A DNA stretch of 64,000 nucleotides from Candidatus Omnitrophota bacterium (GTDB lineage Bacteria; Omnitrophota; Gorgyraeia; Pluralincolimonadales; Pluralincolimonadaceae). The stretch is taken from assembly GCA_041653595.1 (NCBI GenBank), contig JBAZFB010000002.1, positions 62,001-126,000 of the forward strand, written 5' to 3'. Positions 51,607 through 60,437 of this stretch are shown here, piece by piece; position 1 is the stretch's first letter, and every line of letters starts with the position of its first letter. The position numbers were made by a program, and so were the translations under genes. The notes beneath the pieces are model-generated. The model saw nothing but the letters and a program-made list of their open reading frames with translations. It did not search any database and was not told the DNA's origin.

Positions 51607-53205
51607 TTAGAAGGTTACTTTCACACCGCCAGTCACGATCACAGCAGGGGTCGTGCTCTTGGTGAAACCATCATTGTTGTTGCTATAGAACGTCTCCGGA
51701 ACGAACACGGCGCCAGTTAGATCGAACTGGACATCTTCCGTGTAATCGTACAGGATCGTCGTATCGACCTCATCACCGAGGTTCCTGCTTCTTCCGTCGA
51801 CCGGTTTCTTCTCGGTCCAGAAGTGCAGCCATCTCGCCTTGATTGAGAGGTCGTCCATCGGTTTCAATCCGCCATCGATGTACATGGTTATCGCGTCTGT
51901 TGAACCTGACGGATCTTTCATGTCTAACGTCGAGTAGATGTTACCACCGATGTTGTTGAACGCAGCCTGCTGACCGGCCATGTAACCGCGGATCATGGAC
52001 AGGGAGTTGCCCCTGAACATCGGATCCCACGCGGTCCACTTGCCGCTGTTGCCGGCGTTCTGGCCTGAAAGAATTTCGACGCCTAAGCCTAAATTAGGTT
52101 TGTAGGCGACTTCTTTCCAGGTATAGTTACCATAGGCATTGATAGCCCAGGCCAACTTGCCTCTGTTGATCGAGCCGTTATCGGTGCCTTTGCCCCACGG
52201 ACCTTCAGAGTCCTTGAGCTGGCCCCACTGTAACGCGCCTTCACCGGAAAGTACGAGGTTCTCGATCGGATCGATATCACCCCTCATACCGAATACATGT
52301 GTTTCTTCCTTCTCGTATACCCTAGCTCCTACGCCCGGAACGGACTGGTCCAATATGAAACCGCCGAACGCGGCGCCGGTCGCTGTGTAATCGACTGTGT
52401 CAATCAATCCCATGTCATCGTTCAAGCCGGGATTATACTTGAAGAAGTAGTAAGCTTCGGCCTTCGCATTGTACTGGTCGAACTTGTATGCGACATTGGC
52501 ACCGGCCAACTCTTCATCGACTCTCGCGGTTCCGGTCTGGCTGATCTTCGAATAGATAGCATCAACCGTCCACGGATCCAGGTCTAAGGTCGCGCGTATA
52601 GCGTCATAATAGGTAGCGTCGCTAAACTGCAAACCGTTAGGACCGCCCGGCGTGACGAGCTGGTTTCCACCGCCTAAGTTGAAACGGTCAACCGCTAGAT
52701 CTTGCTGGGGTAACCCGAATGTATTCTGCGGGTCCCTGAAGATACCAGGTCCGACTATGAAACCGTTACCGAATTTCAGGTCCTGACGTCCGACCTTCAA
52801 TGTCAACGGCTGATAGAAGAACTCTTTCAGCGTTACGAACGCCTTGTTCACCTGTACGCCGTCACCAAGAATGGCATTGTTGCCCCACTTGGTCTGGTTT
52901 GACAGAACGATCGAAGCCGAGACGTTATCGGTCAGGTCAGAATCCACTCCGACCTTTATGGTCGAGAGAATGAAGGATTCTGAATCTTCGTTTATGGAGT
53001 TGCCTGAACCGGCTATCTGAGGCATAGGAGGAGCAAAGCGCCTTGCTGTGCTTTCTTCGCTCTTTGACGCTAGGTCAAAGTTGCTCATATAGATAGCCTG
53101 TTCCTCTACGGAACCGCTAACTTTAATGTTCTGTACCGCAGCGAACGTAGGAGCCGCTATCGCGACTACTATCGCAGCTACGAAGAGAACTTTCATTAAC
53201 TTCAT
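51607..53205 (-). CDS. Outer-membrane porin-like beta barrel
   Basis: 532 residues with a signal peptide (about 1-22, KVLFVAAIVVAIAAPTFAA), then a long beta barrel rich in Tyr, Asn and Gly with repeated strand patterns (VDSDLTDNVSASIVLSNQTKWG, LTLKVGRQDLKFGNGFIVGP, NLGLGVEILSGQ) and a terminal Phe (VTGGVKVTF). The GRQDLKFG stretch resembles alginate-export/OprP-type barrels. It has its own promoter, AAGGAG ribosome site, and a strong terminator, so it is probably abundant. Substrate unknown. Confidence 0.85.
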   Translation of the reverse strand: MKLMKVLFVAAIVVAIAAPTFAAVQNIKVSGSVEEQAIYMSNFDLASKSEESTARRFAPPMPQIAGSGNSINEDSESFILSTIKVGVDSDLTDNVSASIVLSNQTKWGNNAILGDGVQVNKAFVTLKEFFYQPLTLKVGRQDLKFGNGFIVGPGIFRDPQNTFGLPQQDLAVDRFNLGGGNQLVTPGGPNGLQFSDATYYDAIRATLDLDPWTVDAIYSKISQTGTARVDEELAGANVAYKFDQYNAKAEAYYFFKYNPGLNDDMGLIDTVDYTATGAAFGGFILDQSVPGVGARVYEKEETHVFGMRGDIDPIENLVLSGEGALQWGQLKDSEGPWGKGTDNGSINRGKLAWAINAYGNYTWKEVAYKPNLGLGVEILSGQNAGNSGKWTAWDPMFRGNSLSMIRGYMAGQQAAFNNIGGNIYSTLDMKDPSGSTDAITMYIDGGLKPMDDLSIKARWLHFWTEKKPVDGRSRNLGDEVDTTILYDYTEDVQFDLTGAVFVPETFYSNNNDGFTKSTTPAVIVTGGVKVTF

Positions 53206-53381
53206 TTTCGAATCTCCTTGGTTAAGTTATATTCTGAAACAGGTTTAAAAAACAAACCCACGTATTTTCCATTTATATTGCTTATCATCATGATTTTGAT
53301 AGCTTCCGGCGTTTTAAGTTCATCCCTCCTCTCTCGCCATGTCTGAAACCATCCATGATGGTAGAGCCCAACTTTGTGCTT

Positions 53382-53410
53382 AAATTAACATAATAGGGGG
53401 TGTTTGTCAA
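53382..53410 (-). promoter_or_regulatory. Promoter of the porin gene
   Basis: Minus strand TTGACA (53410-53405), a 17-base spacer, TAATTT (53387-53382). The leader is about 170 nt with several short repeats and may hold regulation, but I recognise no known riboswitch. Confidence 0.6.
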
Positions 53411-53491
53411 GCATTTTTTGCTGTTTTTAGGGTATTTTTTAATGAACCGCCGACGGGCGGTTTATGGCCTTCAGGGCGCTCCCGTAAGCTT

Positions 53492-54418
53492 CTATTTTCT
53501 TTCCATCTCCACGGAACGTTGGATCACTATCTTGAGCTTGGAAGATTCGTCGCCGCTTATGAGCGCTGCCGCTTCGTCGACTGACATACCGGATACGGAT
53601 TTCCCGTCGATCGAGACGATCTTGTCCTTCGACTTTATGCCGGAAAGGTCGGCCGGTTCACCCACTATGACGCTGTTGATCAGGAGGTCGTTGCCTGCGG
53701 CATCCAGGAATATCCCCACCCCGACGAAAGAATGTTTCTGGTAGTCGATCTTTTTCCTGGTAAGTTCGCATTCCCTCTGTACGAGGAAAACAAAAGCGGT
53801 ATTATCTCCCTTAGAAAGGTAGTCGGTTATCTCTTCAAGGGATTTTCCGCCGGCGGCCATATCATTGATCTGTATTATTTCGTCTTTCGGCCTTAACCCA
53901 ACGGCTTCCGCTTTTCCGCCGGAGGCGACATTGGACAGGGCTATCGTGCCGTTTGAAGGGTCGATGGTGAAGCCGAACCCGCTTTTGACCTTGTCCTTCT
54001 TTTCGGCCGCTTCTCTCTCCCTCTGTTCCAGCTCTCTCCTTTTCTTCGCCTCAGCTTCGCCCTTGATCTTTTCCGCTTTTGCGAGCGCGTCTTTCGCAGG
54101 CTGGTAATCCGCGTTCGCCCGGAGGGCTTTATTAAATTGTTCTATGGCGGCATCTAAATTATTTGCAGCGAGGCACTGGTTCCCGAGGTTGACGAGGTTC
54201 TCTTCCGCGGGTATTTTTTTTATTTCCGCGATCATGTCCTTATTGACCTTCATCGTGCCGATCTTGATCTTTACGTTGTAATAGTCATTTCCTTCTTCGG
54301 TAATTACCCCTTCGATCTTCCTGCCGTCATTTAAGATGATAGTATCGGCGCGGGCCGCAGGCCTAAGGCAGGCCCCCAAGACACAAACGGCAAATACAAA
54401 GACAAGGATCCTTCGCAT
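53492..54418 (-). CDS. Exported PDZ-domain protein with TPR segment
   Basis: 308 residues from ATG 54418 (AGGAG 6 bases upstream). A signal peptide (about 1-25) contains CVLGAC and could be a lipobox. Next comes a short DTIILNDGRKIEGVITEEGNDYYNV module, then a TPR-like helix pair (LVNLGNQCLAANNLDAAIEQFNKALRANADYQPAKDAL, about 75-112) and a charged helix. Two PDZ-like units follow: GFTIDPSNGTIALSNVASGGKAEAVGLRPKDEIIQIND and GVGIFLDAAGNDLLINSVIVGEPADLSGIKSKDKIVSIDGKSV. No protease domain is seen. Confidence 0.82.
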   Translation of the reverse strand: MRRILVFVFAVCVLGACLRPAARADTIILNDGRKIEGVITEEGNDYYNVKIKIGTMKVNKDMIAEIKKIPAEENLVNLGNQCLAANNLDAAIEQFNKALRANADYQPAKDALAKAEKIKGEAEAKKRRELEQREREAAEKKDKVKSGFGFTIDPSNGTIALSNVASGGKAEAVGLRPKDEIIQINDMAAGGKSLEEITDYLSKGDNTAFVFLVQRECELTRKKIDYQKHSFVGVGIFLDAAGNDLLINSVIVGEPADLSGIKSKDKIVSIDGKSVSGMSVDEAAALISGDESSKLKIVIQRSVEMERK

Positions 54419-54578
54419 CTTAAACTCCTTTCTATTCCCCCGAAGATGCCTCGGCAGCCGTCTTCGGATCATCATCGAATCCTATTATAGTGATATCATC
54501 CGGAATTCGCAACTCATTTTCCGGGATATCATTTTGGCGCGGCTTCCTTAAGACAAACTCGGGGCGGCCGTCAAGCGT

Positions 54579-55034
54579 TTACTTTAAGGGTGATTTCGGT
54601 TTTTCGGATTTCGGGCCTACGGAGATGGTGATCGTGGATTTGGTCCTGTTGCCTTCTATTACAACGATGCAGTTTTGTCCGGGTTTTTCGAAACTCATCT
54701 GTTTCAACCCGAATTCTATTGTGTTAATCGGCTGCCAATTGTAAACGGGCATATTCTGTTTATAGAACTGCATGACGGATTCCTGCCCGGCCTTGCCCTC
54801 GTATCTCAGGACGCCTGCCCTTACGGATTCGGTCTGGAATATGAATGATTCTTTGGAGAGTTGCGAAAAACCCGCGGGTACGGGAATATCGTCAAATCTC
54901 AGTAGCGGGGAAACGGCAAGATTTTTTTCAACGGCGGATGACCCCTGGCCGGTCGTAGCGCAGCCGCCGGCAGACAGGGTGATCAGTGGAATCAGAAAAA
55001 AATAGATCGCGACGCGAAAACAGGGTCTTTTCAT
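54579..55034 (-). CDS. Lipoprotein of unknown function
   Basis: 151 residues, signal peptide II with lipobox SAGGC near residue 25. Mature part PLLRFDDIPVPAGFSQLSKESFIFQTESVRAGVLRYEGKAGQESVMQFYKQNMPVYNWQPINTIEFGLKQMSFEKPGQNCIVVIEG resembles the small periplasmic DUF4810/YmbI-like lipoproteins seen in this type of genome; I am not sure of a family. Transcribed with its neighbours on the minus strand. Confidence 0.65.
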   Translation of the reverse strand: MKRPCFRVAIYFFLIPLITLSAGGCATTGQGSSAVEKNLAVSPLLRFDDIPVPAGFSQLSKESFIFQTESVRAGVLRYEGKAGQESVMQFYKQNMPVYNWQPINTIEFGLKQMSFEKPGQNCIVVIEGNRTKSTITISVGPKSEKPKSPLK

Positions 55035-55117
55035 CTTTTCCCATAGTAAGAGAGGGACAGAATTTCTTCCATCCCTCTATTTATTATAATGTCCTATAGG
55101 AACTGTATTAACTGATG

Positions 55118-55453
55118 TTATTTCGTCGGCTGTCCGATGAATTCTGGGTTCAACCAGGTTTTTTCATACGGAGGAATCGGGAACGTTACGGTGTCAAAAA
55201 GACCAGAGGCCGTCCTGACTATACCCTTAACCGTTCCTTTCAGGCCACCAACGATGACGCCGAATACCGGATTGCTCTCCTTTATCGACTTATCCATCGC
55301 GATAGGGATCTCAACCCAACCTGTCGCAAAGTTGGCTAAACCTCTGCGCAGTTTGCTTCCGGCATTAGCAGCATAGCTCGGTACTGCCATTCCGATAAGC
55401 AATGATATAACAAAGAGTACCAGCACCATTTTCCATACGTTGTTCTTGAACAT
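55118..55453 (-). CDS. Exosortase-system-associated protein (TIGR04073-like)
   Basis: 111 residues from ATG 55453: signal peptide (about 1-28, ending SYAAN), then KLRRGLANFATGWVEIPIAMDKSIKESNPVFGVIVGGLKGTVKGIVRTASGLFDTVTFPIPPYEKTWLNPEFI. The GLANxxTGWxEIP motif is that of family TIGR04073, found in genomes with exosortase/PEP-CTERM. Its role is unknown. It has its own consensus promoter. An in-frame GTG 55468 lies inside the GAGGAGGTG ribosome site. Confidence 0.82.
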   Translation of the reverse strand: MFKNNVWKMVLVLFVISLLIGMAVPSYAANAGSKLRRGLANFATGWVEIPIAMDKSIKESNPVFGVIVGGLKGTVKGIVRTASGLFDTVTFPIPPYEKTWLNPEFIGQPTK

Positions 55454-55495
55454 GATTTTTTGTGTCACCTCCTCTCGGTTAACATCATTGAGCAA

Positions 55496-55524
55496 AATAT
55501 AGCATAGTAGTAATTTTTTGTCAA
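55496..55524 (-). promoter_or_regulatory. Promoter of the TIGR04073-like gene
   Basis: Minus strand TTGACA (55524-55519), a 17-base spacer, TATATT (55501-55496). Confidence 0.75.
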
Positions 55525-55532
55525 TAAAAAAA

Positions 55533-56174
55533 TTATAAATTGACTAAAAGTGACAAAGAATTGATAAAAATCGCCTTTATTTGAACGGCCGAAAGCCCGC
55601 ACCCCATAAGGATATTTTCCGCCATGTCTTCCGTGATCAGGTCTTCCGGATCGTGTGAGTCGGTATTTAAGACGAGCTTTGCCCTCGCCTGCGCGGCGAC
55701 GCGGGCGACATGCCCGTTCGTGAGCGAATGGCCGTTTTTTGCCGTTATCTCAAGATATATGCCGCGTTTCGCGGCGGTCCTGGCGTCTTTTAACGTTATG
55801 AGGCCGGGATGGGCGAGAATGTTTATATCGCATTCGAGCGCCGCAGCGTTCGTCCCGGGTATGACCGGCTCGACTATCGTCTCTCCGTGGACTAAAATTA
55901 ATTTTATGCCGTTGGCGCGCGCGTATGTCACGAGTCCCCGCAGGTCTTTGGGCGGGACATGGGTGAGCTCTATCCCCGGAACCACTTTTATCTTCGATGA
56001 TGTAAGGACCTTGGCCGCTTTGACTAACCTCGGTACGAGAAAATCGATATTGGAGGCGTCGGCGTGGTCGGCCAGGCCAATGCCCTTATAGCCGACAGCG
56101 TAAGCCCTCCTCACTAATTCCGACGGCAGGAGCGACCCGTCGCTTAATAATGTATGCGTGTGGAAGTCTATCAT
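55533..56174 (-). CDS. PHP-domain phosphoesterase
   Basis: 213 residues of the PHP family. Metal-binding motifs: DFHTHTLLSDGSL (residues 3-15), GLADHAD (about 33-39), PGIELTH, ILVHGE, ILAHPG and NTDSHDPED. Relatives include histidinol phosphatases and DNA polymerase proofreading domains; substrate is unknown. The upstream tRNA-Arg is 34 bases away on the same strand. Confidence 0.9.
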   Translation of the reverse strand: MIDFHTHTLLSDGSLLPSELVRRAYAVGYKGIGLADHADASNIDFLVPRLVKAAKVLTSSKIKVVPGIELTHVPPKDLRGLVTYARANGIKLILVHGETIVEPVIPGTNAAALECDINILAHPGLITLKDARTAAKRGIYLEITAKNGHSLTNGHVARVAAQARAKLVLNTDSHDPEDLITEDMAENILMGCGLSAVQIKAIFINSLSLLVNL

Positions 56175-56208
56175 AAAAGGGACCTTTCGTTATCGTCCTT
56201 GGTATATC

Positions 56209-56285
56209 TGGTGGGCCTGAGAGGACTCGAACCTCCCGCACGCGGTTTAGGAAACCGCTGCTCTATCCAGATGAGCTACAGGCCC
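56209..56285 (-). tRNA. tRNA-Arg (anticodon CCT)
   Basis: Minus strand cloverleaf: acceptor GGGCCTG/CAGGCCC, D arm GCTC...GAGC, anticodon stem GCGGT/ACCGC with loop TTCCTAA (CCT, reads AGG), T arm GGAGG-TTCGAGT-CCTCT, encoded CCA. Confidence 0.96.
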
Positions 56286-56289
56286 GGAA

Positions 56290-56823
56290 CTAAAATTCTA
56301 TCAGCGAGAAGATCCGGTGATCCTTAAGGCGTTCACGGCCTTTAAGGAATGTCAATTCGATGAGGAAAGCGACCTCGACTATCTTGCCCCCCATCTTTTC
56401 GATGAGGCCGGATACGGCGCTCATCGTGCCGCCTGTCGCCAGCAAGTCGTCGATCAGCAGGACATTGTCACCGGGGTTTATCGCGTCCTTGTGTATCTCG
56501 AGCGAATCGGTCCCGTATTCCAATGCGTACTCGACCCTGTGCGTCTCATGCGGCAATTTGCCTTTTTTGCGGACCGGGACGAGGCCGGCGCCTAGTTTAT
56601 AGGCTATGGCGCTGCCGAAGATGAAGCCCCTCGCCTCGATCGAGACTACCTTGTCTATCTTCTTTCCTTTATATCTTTCAACGAGGCAGTCTATCGCCTC
56701 CTGAAATTTCCTGCCGTCCTTGAGGAGAGTGGTGATATCCTTGAATATTATACCCTTCTTCGGGAAATCGGGTATATCGCGGATCGACTTTTTCAGTTCT
56801 TCAACGATCTTAGGATTATCCAT
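56290..56823 (-). CDS. apt: Adenine phosphoribosyltransferase
   Basis: 177 residues. Apt makes AMP from adenine and PRPP. The PRPP-binding loop [14 protein letters not shown] (about 122-135) and the N-terminal [21 protein letters not shown] block are characteristic. Overlaps the sigma-factor stop by one base (TAATG), so both are expressed together. Confidence 0.96.
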   Translation of the reverse strand: MDNPKIVEELKKSIRDIPDFPKKGIIFKDITTLLKDGRKFQEAIDCLVERYKGKKIDKVVSIEARGFIFGSAIAYKLGAGLVPVRKKGKLPHETHRVEYALEYGTDSLEIHKDAINPGDNVLLIDDLLATGGTMSAVSGLIEKMGGKIVEVAFLIELTFLKGRERLKDHRIFSLIEF

Positions 56824-57632
56824 TATTGCATCTCCTGGGTCGTCATGTTCTTCCTGAGTTTCCTTAATGCCGCCTCTTCTATCTGCCTTACCCTCTCCCG
56901 CGTTATCTTGAATTTTTCCGCCACCTCTTCGAGCGTATGCGGGGCATCGTCCTTAAGGCCGAACCGCATGTTGAGGATCTCCTGCTCCCTCTTGTTCATT
57001 TTTTTGAAGAGGTCGGCGATCTTCTCCTGGCGCAGGAAGTTCGACAACTCCTCGCTGGCCGAAGACGCCTTGGTGTCCTCGATGAGGTCCATCATGGTCC
57101 CGCTGTCGTCTTCGCCTACCGGCGACTCGAGCGAAGTAGGCTGCGTCATTACGGTCTCGAGCTCCTGCGCCTTCCTTACGGGTATCTGCATCGACTTCGC
57201 TATCTCGGCGGTCGAAGGTTTCCTTCCCAGTTTCTGGGAAAGCTTTTCGATGGTCTTCTTCCACCTCGACGTCAGCTCCATCATGTAGACCGGGATCCTG
57301 ACCGTCTTTCCCTGGTTTGCGACCGCGCGGAGGATGTATTGTTTTATCCACCATGCGGCGTAAGTCGAGAAACGGAACCCCTTATTGTGGTTGAATTTTT
57401 TTACGGCCTTCATCAGGCCGAGGTTGCCTTCTTCTATAAGGTCCAGCAGCGGAACACCGAAGTAGCTGTATTTCTTGGCTATGCTGACGACAAGACGGAG
57501 GTTCGATTGTATCATCCTCTTCTCCGCTTTGACGTCGCCTTTTTTAGCCAGTTTGGATAACTCTACTTCCTCTTCGGCGGTCAAAAGCGCTATCTTCTCT
57601 ATATCCTTGAGATACGCCTTGATCGGTTCCAT
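56823..57632 (-). CDS. Sigma70-family RNA polymerase sigma factor
   Basis: 269 residues. Regions present: 1.2 ([31 protein letters not shown]), 2 ([12 protein letters not shown]...[37 protein letters not shown]), 3 (about 125-195) and 4 ([46 protein letters not shown]). The long region 1.1 and non-conserved insert of the major RpoD are missing, so this is a group 2/RpoS-like sigma or a compact primary sigma. Group 2 is my preference. Confidence 0.93.
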   Translation of the reverse strand: MEPIKAYLKDIEKIALLTAEEEVELSKLAKKGDVKAEKRMIQSNLRLVVSIAKKYSYFGVPLLDLIEEGNLGLMKAVKKFNHNKGFRFSTYAAWWIKQYILRAVANQGKTVRIPVYMMELTSRWKKTIEKLSQKLGRKPSTAEIAKSMQIPVRKAQELETVMTQPTSLESPVGEDDSGTMMDLIEDTKASSASEELSNFLRQEKIADLFKKMNKREQEILNMRFGLKDDAPHTLEEVAEKFKITRERVRQIEEAALRKLRKNMTTQEMQ

Positions 57633-57641
57633 GGCCGGTCC

Positions 57642-60404
57642 TTATTTTTCCTTAAGTACAGCCTGCGCCGCGGCAAGCCTTGCGATAGGCACGCGGAACG
57701 GCGAGCAGCTCACGTAGTCCATCCCTACCCTGTGGCAGAACTCCACTGAACGCGGGTCTCCGCCGTGTTCGCCGCAGATGCCGACCTCGAGGTCCTTGCG
57801 GCCTTTCCTGCCCCGTTCGATGCCTATCTTGATTATCTCTCCGATGCCTTCCTGGTCGATCGTCTGGAACGGGTCGTCCGGGAGTATACCCTTCTTCAGG
57901 TAATCCGGGAGGAACCCGCCGATGTCATCGCGCGAGAAACCGAAGCCCATCTGCGTCATGTCGTTGGTCCCGAACGAGAAGAACTGGGCTACCGTCGCGA
58001 GCTTGTCTGCGACTATCGCGGCCCTCGGTATCTCTATCATCGTCCCGAACATGCACTTTATGGCCTTGAGGTTATATTTCGAGACAACCTCGTTGTATAC
58101 CCTCTTATATATTGCCAGCTGGTCGCTTAGCTCTTTAACGTCGCATACGACCGGTATCATTATCTCAGGATAGGGCTTCTTGCCTTCCTTGATAAGCTCG
58201 GCGGCAGATTCGAATATCGCGCGGATCTGCATCTCGCTAACCTCGGGATAGGTCACCCCTAAACGGACGCCGCGGTGGCCCATCATCGGGTTCGACTCAT
58301 GCAGGTTCTCGGCGCGCTTTGAAAGCTCATCCATGGATATGTTCAGGTCCTTGGCGAGTTGCTCGAGTTTATCCTTCTCGCGCGGCACGAACTCGTGCAG
58401 CGGAGGGTCGAGGAGCCTGATGACGACCGGATAACCGTCCATCGCCTCGATCGTCCCCTTGATGTCTTTCTTTACGTAAGGGTAGAGCTCGTCTATCGCC
58501 TTCTTCCTCTCTTCAAGCGTATTCGAGACGATCATCTTCCTTAATATAAAGAGCGGCTCGTCCGAACCCTTGCCGTAGAACATGTGCTCTGTCCTGAAGA
58601 GGCCGATGCCTTCGGCGCCGAACTGGCGCGCCCTTGTAGCGTCTTCCGGTGTATCGGCATTGGTCCTGACCCCAAGCTTCTTTATGGTGTCGCAGACTTT
58701 AAGGAAATCGTTGAGCAATTGGTTTTCAGAGGAAGCGTCCATCATCGGCAGCTTACCCTCGTAGACGTTGCCTTTTGTGCCGTTCAAGGTTATCCAATCG
58801 CCTTCCTTAAGGGTCTTGCCTTCGGCACTCATCTCTTTTTTATCGTGATCGACGTGCAGCGCGCCGCATCCTACGACGCAGCATTTGCCCCATCCGCGCG
58901 CGACAAGCGCCGCGTGCGAAGTCATGCCGCCGCGCGCCGTAAGTATGGCCTCCGCAGCCCTCATGCCTTCGACGTCCTCGGGATTGGTCTCCTCGCGGAC
59001 GAGGATGACTTTCTTTCCCTGCTTCCTCCATTCGACCGCGTCATGCGCGGAAAACACTATCTGGCCGCACGCGCCGCCCGGACCGGCCGGAAGGCCTTTT
59101 GCCATGGGCTTGTGCGCCAATTCGACTTTCGGGTCGATGATAGGATGCAAAAGCTCATCGAGCTGCGCCGGTGTCACGCGCATCACCGCGGTCTGCTTAT
59201 CTATCAATTTTTCCTTGAGCATGTCGACAGCCATGCGGACAGCCGCCGGCCCGTTGCGTTTCCCGGAACGGCATTGTAGCATGAAGAGCCTGTCCTTCTC
59301 GATCGTGAACTCGATGTCCTGCATGTCATGGTAATGCTTTTCAAGGCGCCTGCGGAAATCTACCAGTTCCTTGTAGATCTTCGGCATTACCTCTTCAAGC
59401 GTCTTTAAGGATTTATTATGTTCCGACTTCGAATAGCCGTTTATCGGGCCCGGCGTGCGGATACCCGCAACGACGTCTTCGCCCTGAGCGTTAATAAGGT
59501 ATTCCCCGTAGAAACCGTTCTCGCCGTTTCCGGGGTTGCGGGTGAAGGCGACGCCTGTGGCCGAATCCTCACCCATGTTACCGAAGACCATCGTCTGGAC
59601 GTTTACGGCCGTGCCCCATTCGTCGGGTATCGCCTCGATGCGGCGGTAGCTGATCGCGCGCTTGCCGTTCCATGAAGCGAATACCGCGCCGATCCCGCCC
59701 CACATCTGTTCCATCGGGTCGTCGGGGAATTCCTTTTTGAGGGTTTCCTTTATCTTTGCCTTGTACTGGTTGCAGATCACCTTGAGGTCGTCGGCGGTCA
59801 TGTCCGTATCGCTGGAATATCCTTTTTCCTTCTTTAACTTATCCATTATCCTTTCCAGCTGCTTGCGGATGCCCATATCGTCCGCCGGCTCGATGCCTGC
59901 GGCCTTTTCCATGACAACGTCCGAATACATCGTTATCAGCCTGCGGTATGCGTCGTATACGAAACGCGTGTTGCCGCCGCTCTGTTTGATGAGGCCCGGT
60001 ATGGTCTTCTCGGTAAGGCCGACGTTCAAGACCGTCTCCATCATGCCCGGCATCGATTTGCGCGCGCCGGAACGGACCGATACCAGGAGAGGGTTGACAG
60101 GATCGCCGAATTTCCTGCCCATCAATTTCTCGACCAGCACCAGCGCTTTATTGACCTGTTCCTTGAGCGCCGCCGGATATGTCCTTTTGTTCTGGTAATA
60201 ATATGTGCAGACATCGGTGGTGATGGTGAACCCCGGAGGGACCGGGAGCTTCAGGTCCTTATGGCCTGCCATCTCGGCCAGGTTTGCGCCTTTTCCGCCG
60301 AGGAGGTTCTTCATGCTCTCGTTCCCGTCGGCTTTTCCGCCGCCGAATGAATAGACGTATTTTTTGTTCCCCTTTACCTTCGCAGCAACCTTTTTACTCC
60401 CCAT
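57642..60404 (-). CDS. ppdK: Pyruvate, phosphate dikinase
   Basis: 920 residues. PPDK interconverts pyruvate, ATP and Pi with PEP, AMP and PPi. N-terminal ATP-grasp domain: YVYSFGGGKADGNESMKNLLGGKGANLAEM. The phospho-histidine domain is GGMTSHAALVARGWGKCCVVGCG, and the C-terminal PEP/pyruvate TIM barrel has LFRTEHMF and SFGTNDMTQM, with CGEHGGDP near the end. Normal length. Suggests PPi-linked glycolysis or gluconeogenesis. Confidence 0.97.
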   Translation of the reverse strand: MGSKKVAAKVKGNKKYVYSFGGGKADGNESMKNLLGGKGANLAEMAGHKDLKLPVPPGFTITTDVCTYYYQNKRTYPAALKEQVNKALVLVEKLMGRKFGDPVNPLLVSVRSGARKSMPGMMETVLNVGLTEKTIPGLIKQSGGNTRFVYDAYRRLITMYSDVVMEKAAGIEPADDMGIRKQLERIMDKLKKEKGYSSDTDMTADDLKVICNQYKAKIKETLKKEFPDDPMEQMWGGIGAVFASWNGKRAISYRRIEAIPDEWGTAVNVQTMVFGNMGEDSATGVAFTRNPGNGENGFYGEYLINAQGEDVVAGIRTPGPINGYSKSEHNKSLKTLEEVMPKIYKELVDFRRRLEKHYHDMQDIEFTIEKDRLFMLQCRSGKRNGPAAVRMAVDMLKEKLIDKQTAVMRVTPAQLDELLHPIIDPKVELAHKPMAKGLPAGPGGACGQIVFSAHDAVEWRKQGKKVILVREETNPEDVEGMRAAEAILTARGGMTSHAALVARGWGKCCVVGCGALHVDHDKKEMSAEGKTLKEGDWITLNGTKGNVYEGKLPMMDASSENQLLNDFLKVCDTIKKLGVRTNADTPEDATRARQFGAEGIGLFRTEHMFYGKGSDEPLFILRKMIVSNTLEERKKAIDELYPYVKKDIKGTIEAMDGYPVVIRLLDPPLHEFVPREKDKLEQLAKDLNISMDELSKRAENLHESNPMMGHRGVRLGVTYPEVSEMQIRAIFESAAELIKEGKKPYPEIMIPVVCDVKELSDQLAIYKRVYNEVVSKYNLKAIKCMFGTMIEIPRAAIVADKLATVAQFFSFGTNDMTQMGFGFSRDDIGGFLPDYLKKGILPDDPFQTIDQEGIGEIIKIGIERGRKGRKDLEVGICGEHGGDPRSVEFCHRVGMDYVSCSPFRVPIARLAAAQAVLKEK

Positions 60405-60437
60405 CTTCGTCTGTTACTCCTTTCGCATGTTTATGTT

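Noticed and set aside
53206..53381. Riboswitch in the porin leader
   Set aside because: No conserved core of a class I know could be matched by eye.
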